Below, in pieces: positions 55,781 through 64,000 of a stretch of 64,000 bases of DNA (its first letter is position 1; each line of letters opens with the position of its first letter). Under the pieces are notes generated by a model, which ran no database searches, was not told the origin of the DNA, and saw nothing but the letters and a program-made list of their open reading frames with translations. Origin of the DNA: Tubiluchus corallicola (lineage: Eukaryota > Priapulida > Priapulimorpha > Priapulimorphida > Tubiluchidae). Both the position numbers and the translations under genes were made by a program. The DNA lies in contig JAQGDQ010000014.1 of assembly GCA_030141605.1 (NCBI GenBank), positions 827,001 to 891,000 of the forward strand, written 5' to 3'.

Positions 55781-56295
55781 ATTTAAAGAAAAGGACAAGT
55801 CTTCTAGGAAATTAAGCTTTATTTTATTGTTCAATAAAAGTGTTAGAAGGATTCAGTAATAAAAGTGCTAAAAGCGCCTTGTGTAATTAGTAAAATCGCT
55901 TTATAGTCGCGATCATTTCATGCCTGGGCGCTCCATTTTAAAAGCACATTCTTCCACCAATGACATCATTCATCAACCGTAGAAAAACAGTGCACTGTTA
56001 GTTTCCAAAAATTTAAGTTTTCACAAAAAATGAAATAACTAATGCATAAACATAGCTAATGCCACAGAAGTTTGAATTAATTTAAGCAGTGCATGCTTAT
56101 GAAAAGTCATGAAATCCACCAGTTATATCATAACTATCATGTAAATGGCATTACCAGGATGCCTGAAAAATTCTTTATTTCAGTAGTATAAATTAACTTT
56201 ATGCTTTATAGACAGTTTTTTGCAAGTTTCTTTTCTTTCCTTTAAAATGTGAGCAGCTCTGCTACCTGGATCTGCAGCTGTAATTTGAGGTTAAA
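55781..56295 (+). mobile_element. dispersed repeat, copy 2
   Basis: Related over its length to 36320-36857, same orientation, roughly 70% alike by eye (for example GTGTTAGAAGGATTCAGTAA and CACAGAAGTTTGAATTA). Starts ATTTAAAG as copy 1 does. Probably lies in the USP16/45 3' UTR or just beyond. Confidence 0.6.
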
Positions 56296-56449
56296 ACACC
56301 TTTAAGGTTTAAAGATTTTACTTTTAAACAGAATTTCAATGCAAACAAAATTAAATCATATTTTGTAAATTCACGAATTTTAACATCGTTTATATCATTT
56401 CTGGCGGTTGCGTTAGAAATATTAATTTCATTACTAATTAATTACATGC

Positions 56450-56785
56450 TCATATAATTCGTTCATAGAACAATAGATAAGCTTGTGCCTTCAATACCGT
56501 CGCTTCTGATACTTCTCTTACGTGAGTATCACTGACATAGTACCATTTACCGTCAACAGCACAACCGTCAGCACCAAACTCAGCTACACAGTTGTTTAGG
56601 CAACTTGATGCTAAAATGCTGTTACCCAAAAATCCGCTTAACTTACTGCACAAGAAAGACCTGGTGATGTTAGTGTCGAGTCTTACTTTAACGTAACCGG
56701 TATAATGTCCTGAACGCATTGAACCACTGTGCTCAACAACTCCGTACAAAGAATAAAGGATCTTAGTCTGACCTGGTTGTATGCC
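56450..56785 (-). CDS. USP16/45: USP16/45 last exon (catalytic His, C-terminus)
   Basis: 112 codons including stop. [20 protein letters not shown] contains the His box; [11 protein letters not shown] carries the third catalytic residue; the end YLLFYERII matches USP16/45. A Cys/Ser-rich stretch of about 35 residues between them is unlike the human proteins. Confidence 0.95.
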   Translation of the reverse strand, partial: GIQPGQTKILYSLYGVVEHSGSMRSGHYTGYVKVRLDTNITRSFLCSKLSGFLGNSILASSCLNNCVAEFGADGCAVDGKWYYVSDTHVREVSEATVLKAQAYLLFYERII

Positions 56786-59700
56786 CTGTAAAAAAATTAT
56801 GTACAATTAAAAATAATAAAACAAGGATTTTTTACTATGTTTTTAGGTGGAAAAAGTAAAAGTCAAAGTAGTGCACACTGCAAAAAGATTACAGTTTTTA
56901 GAGGGGTTAACAATATATCAAACTTGTACAAATGTGCACTAAATAAAATTTTCTGTTTATTGTTTATCTGTGCAATAAAATGCATAATGTGTTAAATTCC
57001 TATATGCCACGCATTACTGAACCTTCATGAGAAAGTTGAGAAGCATTACTGATATCTTTTATGAGTTCAATATCTCCACGCATTTACATTATTTCAACGT
57101 TTATTTTAAAATGGTTCAATAAAGACGAAATTGTGATGGAATGTACCGATTCTATAAGCAAGGACTTACCAATCAGACTTACCATGTTAATAACCAAGGA
57201 TTACAAGTCTCTACAGAGAAGGTAAGGGAAATAAAACTGAAAGTTTTTGCAGCGACAAACACTCACCAGACAATTTGAACTGCAAAATGGTGCAACATCC
57301 AGTGTGATGGGAAATTCAACATGGAGGGTGATTTTCCTTAAAGTGAATCCGACCTGTTGGAATCTCTTGAGGTGTAGAGTCAGAACCACAGGTGGGTTAT
57401 ACACTAAGAACTGCTTACTGGCATTGCAGTACACAGTTGCAACCTTCTTCTCTGTAAAAACAGTAACACGTAGTTACTAAGATCACTTTTTGGCATTTAA
57501 TTAATTACTGTTGATTTAGCTGAAGGTAGCAAACAATTACCTAACTAATGAAATGTTTGTTATTACTATAAAGTTAATCTCATACTGTAAAAAACCTCGA
57601 ACCATCAATGTTAGCAAAACACAGTTACAGCTTATTGTTGCGTCAAACTACAAGCAAAGCAATGCACTTCAACTTTAAACTCCACCTTTTCCTGTTTAAA
57701 AACATGGAAATTCTATACAATTATTCAAAATTTCTAACCAAAAATGCACAACTTCTGCTTAGTTTAACACAAATTCTGGAAGAATGGTGTAAAAAAGTGA
57801 AGAAATTTTCAAGCAGCATTCATTGTAATGTAAGACTAAAACTTGTACTAGAAATGACATTAATCTTGAATATCATAGTACATGTAATAAATTACCACAG
57901 AACTAAGACAAAAGAGAAACTGCAAAGAAATCATACTTAATGGAAAGAAATCAGATTAATTTATATCTGTCAATGGATGGTCACAAATTACTATGTAAAA
58001 GTAAAGTTTCAAAATCTGTCACTGAAATGGATTTAGCTTAAAAAAAATTAATAAATGTGCTTTAACAAACTTCTGAACATCCCATATTTGGAGTCTGAAC
58101 AATTCTGAAAAATTAATAAAATGACTCACCCATTTCTTTAGATTTTAACTTTGTGCATTTATCACATCCAAACTTGTTACTGCCAGTGAGCAGTTCAGCT
58201 GCAGTGAACTGACTGAGACAGGAAGCAACACTGCACACTCCGGAATCTAGTATCTGTCGCTCCGCTAGAGGCTGCTGCAGTTGCCATCTGTTAGCCCGCT
58301 TCTTTTCGGCAGACTTTGACACATTATATTTTAACTTTATGCTATTTGTATTCTGTTGTGGTAATCGTTCAGCTTTCTTATCACTGGGCAACTGTTCAAT
58401 ATCACGATTATCGTCAGTTTTATCCACACTGTTTGGCGTGTCTCTGCCAAAACTAAAACTTTCTGGTGAAGCCAGTGGAGCACATGTGTACAGTACTTTA
58501 TCAATCGCATGTCCGTTGTATTTAACTTCATCATTTGCTACACTAACATTAGAAATGCACTTAGCCTTTACCTCATCATGATTATTGACCACTTCACTAT
58601 TTAAATCAGAAATGGTTTGCATTTCTTCGTTGTCTACTGAATATTTGTTACTAGGTACACCACTAATATGCACAGATGCACATGTGACGCCATGATGATG
58701 AGTTAAACTGTTTTTGTTGGAAGTGGCTTCAGCTCCCCCGTGTAGCCCACTGTCATTCAGAAGCTTTGTTTCACTAATGGTCAAGGTTTCCAGCTTTGAG
58801 CAAACAAGAGATGAGTCAATGGCTTCTTGCTTTGCTAAAATATACACAATATATTTGTTGCAAGTATGCAAACTATAAAAAAACGTTTGACAATGTTGCT
58901 ATAGGACAATGTGTAAAAAAGTGAATGTTCACCAAGCTTCTTCAGATTAAATGCAACACGTTGAGCCAAGAGTACGAGATTTACAGGGCTATGGTCTGAG
59001 TTTTACCTTTTTCCGAAAGATTATAAAGTTTAAGTTGCCGGGTGATTTATAGAGTTAGGAGGATGCATCTTAAAATCTTTAATAATGCAGCACAGCCTAT
59101 TTATCAGAATAAAAGAATGTCTGACATTGTCTATATTAATAGCCATAGCCTACTTTAAGCTCTCAGTTTTGAAGTACTGTGACCTTCAAACTGAACCCTG
59201 AACCTTTACATATTATCACATCTAATAGTTTTTGCCTATTATGAGAATTAAGGGGCAGAATTCGAAATTCAAGGATCTATTAAAGAAAAATTAGTGAAAT
59301 TTTAATGCCACACTATAATGTGTAACATGAACAGTGTGTCTGAATGTGTGTATGCAGACATTATTAAAGCATTATATTTAGATAAATGTGGATAAACTTA
59401 AACAAAAACAAGTGTTTTAGTGAACTTACAAGCATTATTTCCTTCTGCAACATTGTCTATTATAGAACCAGATCTAGTTCTTGCTACATCACTATCTGCA
59501 TTGTCTTCTACATCAGCACCATCTGTTGACCAAAAATGAAATGGTAAAGCAAAATATTAAGAAGAATATAACAGGTAAAGAATAACTTGACTGTTGATGC
59601 AAAGAAAAAGTTTGCCACAAAAGTTATTGTCCGAAATGAATCTAGTTTTGGACAGGGATGTGCTGATCTGATATAGAATGATCGGAGATCGGCAAACAAA

Positions 59701-62700
59701 CCTGCATATCGAAATAGATCAGAGATCGGGCCAATAATTTTCTAATATCGGCAATAGCAACGTCAATGTTAAATTTTTTCCCGAAAGTAAATTTTTGGTC
59801 TGAAATCACTTAAAATAAACTTTGATTGAGCATTTTGTTATTAGCGTATAATGAATGCACTCGTAATAAACACTTACGGTCATTAATCTGAGCAGTTTTG
59901 TCAAAAATTCTATTTCATTTTCATGATGCCATTTACATGCAAGTGTCGCCATTTTTAAGAGTTGACTGAGCCGCAAAACGTAAGAGTTTGGCTAAAGCAC
60001 GTGTTGCATATGTGTGAAATGCAAATGTATTCAACTTCAAGCTTTGTAACTGTTACGCCGTTATCAAGCTATCACATGTTTCTTTCGTGTCTACAATTTA
60101 ACACGAAACATTATCAATAGTTTTTTTCACCGGGAGTTGATTTTATGTGCAATTAAAATCCCATTTGCTATGGGAAGTGAAATATGTCACTGAGTAAATT
60201 ATCTGAAGCTGATCCTAACAAAGATAACTAAAGGAATTCTTCATAAAACAATAGCTATAAACATCACTTAAGTGTACAAAACTAGCACACAATTAGGACT
60301 TTAAACTAGTACACAATTAGTACTTTACAGAAGGACAAAGATGTCATAATTATATTTTATGTTGACTTCCAATAATTACAACATGAAGAGCAGTTGCAGC
60401 AGTTATAATACAATCATATCACGTTTGGTCTGATATCGGATCGGATCAGATCAGCCAATAGCAATACGCAAAAATAATCAGTATCGGATCGGCACACAGC
60501 TTCCTATGTGCCTGATTTTGGAAAGAGAACATGACCTTCTAAAAAAACGTGGATGTTTTTTCAGTGTCCGATTATGTCTGACAAAGAAAAGTAGCTTCTA
60601 AAAAATCAAAATACATCTAAAAACAAAACTTTATACCACACAAATCGCATTTATAATACTTATAATAAGGCTACAAGCGTTTCATTAAAAGTTTTACAGC
60701 TCCAATGACACAAAGTTTTAGTTCTATACATTTTTAGACAATTTCCAAAAAATACATAGATCAAAAACATACATTTATTATGTCAATCACTTATGGGTAA
60801 TAGATTTTCTGCAGCAGCCCTTGATAATTATTCAAATTTTTCATGTATTGTAAAGATTATTAGGAAGCTAATGCAATTTAAAGTAACAAAGCAACATTAT
60901 AGCTAACAAAGCTGTAGTAACATGATGTATAGTCCGATCAAAATAAGATATGACTTGGTTAAAAATAAAAAATAATGTAAGCCTGAATTTTTGCACAGAC
61001 ACCAGAACGTTGTCTAGAATAATACATAAAAAATCTATTTTGGGCAAAAAGTTATGGGGCTTTAAATTCAAAATTGCCACCAATACTGCTTTAAAGTCAA
61101 AATAAGTCACAAGGCGAATTTTAAAAGGCATAAATATATTACCAACTAATACAAAAGTGCAAATGGCCTATCAGAAAAATAGTGTTTCAAGGTCAGTCAA
61201 AGAGGCCACCAACAGCATAAAAGCCAAGATAACTCAACTAGAGAGCATTTAAGATGGCATAAAGGTATTAACAGCTGATAAAAACATGGCATATGCTTGC
61301 TGACTTACTGTTATGGTTGTCAGCAATGCATAGCATCCATTTCTGGATGTTGTAGTTCTAAATTTAGCCAAATACGTCTATAGGCCATCATGGGACATCA
61401 TCTATGTCGTCAATCTCAGATACGTTATCAATCAATTCCTCCTTATTTTGACAAGTCTGCCAGTGACGATTGTAACAAGCTGCCACACAGTACAAACAAT
61501 CTGCTTTGCAAGAGCATGTTGCCGTTAATACACTTTTCCATCAGCTGTCAATACCTTTATGCCATCTTAAATGTTTCCTAGTTCAGTTATTTTGACTTTA
61601 AAGCAGCATTAGTGCCCATTTTGAATTTAAAGCCTATAACTTTTTCCCCAAAGTGGATTTATGGAGATTTTTGATATGTTATTCTAGGCGAATTTCTGTG
61701 TGTCTGTAAAAAGATTCAGCCATACACTATTTTGTTTGGGTAAGAGTTATTTTTGAGGGGCTAATTTGACTGGACTAGTAGGCAAATCATGAGTATTACG
61801 TAAGTACTATGTAGCTACAAATGCAAAAAATGAACTAAGTTAAAAACGCATTTAAAAATAATAAGCATACCAGTTGCATCAGATTCAGAATCATGTCTTA
61901 GCTTCATATCACTGTCATTCTCAACATTGTCAGCATCCAATACATGATTTACATTATCTTCCCTACCACTGGTGTCTAAATCCAGTGCATCATGACTATC
62001 TACGTGTCCCACAGATGTAAGAGATATAGTCCTAGATCTTGAGGTCTGCTGCTTCCGTTTCTAAAAAAATTAAAGGAACACAAATTTTACATATTTGAAA
62101 TATGGTTATCAGTTACAAAAACTTCAACAAAAAATTCTACAAAACAAAAAAATCAAGGAACAAGAAAAAAATTTGAAAACAATTACACCTAATTACACCC
62201 AAAATTTAGATTGATAACCTGCATTCCACTATTAATAATTACTTGCCTTTTTCTCTATTTTCTTCTCCTTTTTCTTCTGATGCTTACTCTTTACCTGACC
62301 TCTAGCTGCTATTTCATCAATTGCATTTTGTGGTGGAGTATCATCTGCATCTGCATGACTGTTCTGCTCTTGTAGCTTTCTTGGCAATATCTTCAATAGT
62401 AAATAATATTAAAAAGTATTGTCTACTTTATATATCAAGTAACTAGTGATGCTCCATATTTTTGATGAATAGCAAATACAAGTAACCATCACACATGTTC
62501 ATAAAAGTATCTACAAAGGCAGGAAGAAAATACCGACAAACCTATAAGAATTCTCCAATGGATCTCTATGCTTTATAAACTTTAGCTGTTTTGCGCTAAT
62601 AGATTAAGATATTCTATATATTACCATTTGCAGGCTCTACAGAAAGGGTGTAGAGGGAGAATGTATATACATACAAATAATACAAATATGGCTGAGACAT

Positions 62701-64000
62701 CTCTACTGGTTCAGTAGCTCATCTAAGAGAGATATCTTTGATAGTGAGCCAGGCTCTAGTTATACCACAAACATCTCATTAAGTGGCCCAGCATTTGAGT
62801 ACTGGACTCTGGTTTGCCATCTACCAAAGTGTATAAAAAGAGTAAAAAAACTTTATAAAACTTTCACTGAAAGTGACTGTACAATTCATTTCAATCCATT
62901 TTCACTTTATTTATTCAGTGCCAGTAAAATAATTAGTAAAAAGGATTATATTTATTGCAAGCTGTTAGAAACTGCTACAATTGCATTTTTAGAAACTGGC
63001 TGGCAAATAATCATAATTATCCAACTCACTTAATTAGTATAAAAAAACAGGATTCTAAAATATATAAAGAATCACAGTGTACGATGATTTCTTTTAATTT
63101 TTATGTTATTTTTATTGTCTTTTTCAGGACATAAGATGGATTTTGTTATTCATCTAGCAATATGTCTCTCACTGTCTCACTCCATGTAACAAGATAATCT
63201 CTGTCAATAAACTACTACTGCTTCTATTACTGCTACTGCTACTGCTACTACTACTATGCTTATATAGTTACCCGTATGTGGTGATCCACAATGTCTTTCA
63301 ATCATCAATGTTTGGCACTTTCTACTTCCAGCATATTTTTTAGGGTTTGCATAGTGTCACTAATTCAAACACAGCTCAAAGTAAACGCAAAAAACAATTA
63401 ACAAAAAAGTAAACCTTCAAATAACATGCTGAAAACTCACTTGCTTTGACATTGTCATTTTCGTAAATGCCTGCCCTGGTCGCTGAGGTTTCTCTTCTGT
63501 GATTGGCAACGAAATGTCCAAGAAGTTTTCAAAGACTAGCGACGGTTCTTTGCATTCTTCACACAACACAGTACTAACCAGCTGTCCCCCAAACATGCTA
63601 TCCACCCAAGTATTCTGACCATTTTTACCATACGCTGAAATTCAATGTATTAACAGAAATACGAGAACCAACAATTTACATTAATAAATTAGAAACAACA
63701 CAACGTGTCGATAAGTAAAACTGAAATGTACTGAATTAAGGCGCTCGCAACTCACATCAGTGTACATCAGATGGTCACTTAAAATAAAAAGTGCACTAAT
63801 TTATGTTATGTGAATTTGAGCTACCAGCACAAATAGAACACGTCAGCTGAGGATTTTACAAACTACTCAAATATAGACTGTCTACTATACATATAAATGT
63901 TACAATTCTCTGACCAATCTTACATTTACTTGCTTAGCCTTGACTTGTGCTCTGATCTAACATGGGAGAAGCATCTTACAATACTGACCAAGTAAACGAT
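56450..64000 (-). CDS. USP16/45: USP16/USP45 ubiquitin hydrolase, 3' seven exons (5' part beyond the window)
   Basis: C19-family deubiquitinase; USP16 acts on histone H2A and ribosomal ubiquitin, USP45 in DNA repair, and invertebrates have one ortholog. Seven minus-strand exons join to 614 residues plus stop. Seen: [20 protein letters not shown] (fingers, first zinc Cys pair), a long Asp/Ser-rich basic insert, [11 protein letters not shown] (second Cys pair), [39 protein letters not shown] with the catalytic His, WYYVSDTHV with the Asp, and the family ending [11 protein letters not shown]. The ZnF-UBP domain and Cys box (GLxNLGNTCFxNA) must lie upstream, past position 64000. Between USP16 and USP45 I cannot choose. 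Confidence 0.93.
56786..57266 (-). other. USP16/45 intron
   Basis: 481-nt GT-AG intron, nothing else seen. Confidence 0.85.
57267..57451 (-). CDS. USP16/45: USP16/45 exon (LHLKRF)
   Basis: [20 protein letters not shown], then [20 protein letters not shown] and [12 protein letters not shown]. The LTLHLKRF block is one of the USP signatures. Phase 1 in, 0 out. Confidence 0.95.
57452..58129 (-). other. USP16/45 intron
   Basis: 678-nt GT-AG intron, nothing else recognised. Confidence 0.8.
58130..58834 (-). CDS. USP16/45: USP16/45 exon (insert and second zinc Cys pair)
   Basis: 235 codons. The first 170 are polar, Ser/Asn/Asp-rich and unlike other USPs except by composition, as in the long insert of USP16. 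The end reads [23 protein letters not shown] (split here), the conserved CLxQFTxxELLxGxNKxxCxxC block. Phase 1-1. Confidence 0.92.
58835..59429 (-). other. USP16/45 intron
   Basis: 595-nt GT-AG intron, nothing else recognised. Confidence 0.8.
59430..59522 (-). CDS. USP16/45: USP16/45 exon (acidic insert, symmetric)
   Basis: 31 codons, Asp/Ala/Ser-rich ([20 protein letters not shown]). 93 nt, phase 1-1. Weak sequence conservation; supported by splice sites and phase. Confidence 0.75.
59653..60514. mobile_element. hAT-like non-autonomous DNA transposon
   Basis: 862 bp. Flanked by an 8-bp imperfect direct repeat, GTTTTGGA (59645-59652) and ATTTTGGA (60515-60522), the hAT target size. Termini are CAGG...CCTG. 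Left CAGGGATGTGCTGATCTGAT matches the reversed right sequence GTGTGCCGATCCGATAC after a short insertion. GATCGG-type words crowd both ends. No transposase frame. Confidence 0.55.
60932..61775. mobile_element. long foldback (mariner-type) MITE
   Basis: 844 bp flanked by TA at 60930-60931 and 61776-61777. Termini GTCCGATCAAAAT and reversed GTCCAGTCAAATT. The inverted arms run for hundreds of bases: GGCTTTAAATTCAAAA, TGCTTTAAAGTCAAAATAA and AAGATGGCATAAAGGTATT occur in the left arm and, reversed, in the right. The unpaired centre is roughly 61300-61530. No coding capacity. Confidence 0.7.
61871..62060 (-). CDS. USP16/45: USP16/45 exon (basic-acidic insert)
   Basis: [20 protein letters not shown] then an Asp-rich [15 protein letters not shown] stretch. 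63 codons plus one base; phase 0 in, 1 out. Confidence 0.8.
62247..62390 (-). CDS. USP16/45: USP16/45 exon with GC donor
   Basis: 48 codons, phase 0-0: [20 protein letters not shown], then [18 protein letters not shown]. The Lys-rich end corresponds to the KKAKKQAKKQ segment of USP16. The 5' splice site is AAG/GCAAGT (a GC-AG intron); using the GT four bases later would bring a stop in the next exon. The acceptor ttactattgaag is weak. Confidence 0.75.
62391..63440 (-). other. USP16/45 intron
   Basis: 1.05 kb intron with a CTG/CTA trinucleotide run at 63211-63258 and nothing else assigned. Confidence 0.8.
63211..63258. repeat. (CTG/CTA)n trinucleotide microsatellite
   Basis: About 15 mixed ACT/CTG/CTA triplets. 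Confidence 0.85.
63441..63634 (-). CDS. USP16/45: USP16/45 exon (fingers, first zinc Cys pair)
   Basis: [20 protein letters not shown], then [20 protein letters not shown] and [12 protein letters not shown]. FGGxLxSTxxCxxC...ENFLDxSLP is the USP16/45 fingers signature. Enters in phase 1 from an exon to the right of the window's first intron; donor gtgagt. Confidence 0.95.
63635..64000 (-). other. USP16/45 intron, cut by the window edge
   Basis: No exon found in the last 366 bases; the gene continues to the right. Confidence 0.7.

Larger units (their letters stand above)
54310..56449. other. convergent interval between MAP7 and USP16/45
   Basis: Probable 3' UTRs of both genes. Plus poly(A) candidates at 54765 and 54873 for MAP7; plus TTTATT at 56174-56179 (AATAAA on minus) for USP16/45. 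An (ATT)n microsatellite lies at 54789-54818 and copy 2 of a dispersed repeat at 55781-56295. Confidence 0.5.
59523..61870 (-). other. USP16/45 intron with two DNA transposons
   Basis: 2.3 kb intron almost filled by a hAT-like element (59653-60514) and a long foldback element (60932-61775). Confidence 0.75.

Noticed and set aside
60868-61131. Minus-strand 87-codon hydrophobic frame
   Set aside because: Lies across one arm of the long foldback element; explained by A+T-rich repeat sequence.
1-64000. CRISPR array, operons, ribosome binding sites or functional tRNA/rRNA genes
   Set aside because: No regularly spaced direct repeats and no intact tRNA or rRNA; the spliced genes show this is an animal nuclear genome.

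Overview
The window is animal nuclear DNA: A+T rich, with intron-dense genes, GT-AG splicing and many decayed transposons. The gene content is metazoan (calreticulin with an ER retrieval tail, a MAP7/ensconsin microtubule protein, a USP16/USP45 deubiquitinase). The mobile elements (CR1/L2-like and RTE-like LINEs, 5S-derived and tRNA-derived SINE relics, pogo, hAT, piggyBac-like and foldback elements) suit a marine invertebrate. The phylum cannot be settled from the sequence alone.

Layout: (1) 1423-8900, minus strand, a complete calreticulin gene in 11 coding exons, reconstructed in frame to 420 residues and ending in HDEL. A pogo/Tigger-type remnant lies in intron 5. (2) 8901-12449, the divergent interval between calreticulin and MAP7. 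It holds a CCAAT/CACGTG-rich promoter, a 1.8 kb degenerate TTGG-rich tract and an imperfect tandem triplication. (3) 12450-54309, plus strand, a MAP7-family gene of about 17 coding exons. Intron 1 is nearly 15 kb and houses a truncated CR1/L2-like LINE, older LINE relics and two 5S rRNA-like SINE relics. Exons 3-5 encode the N-terminal coiled coil with the AFGS motif, exons 10-12 the MAP7 domain. A single 3.4 kb exon encodes a 1,142-residue acidic disordered extension that I do not recognise from known MAP7 proteins. (4) 56450-63634, minus strand, the 3' seven exons of USP16/USP45; the catalytic-cysteine exons lie beyond the right edge.

Calreticulin and MAP7 are divergent; MAP7 and USP16/45 converge tail to tail. 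No functional link between the three genes is visible. They are ordinary housekeeping genes of ER folding, microtubule/kinesin-1 transport and deubiquitination. The unusual content is the symmetric (phase 1-1) giant acidic MAP7 exon with a Tyr-motif repeat, and a varied set of mobile elements, several with readable termini and target-site duplications. Exon boundaries were set by splice consensus, phase continuity and remembered family sequence; no transcript evidence was available.
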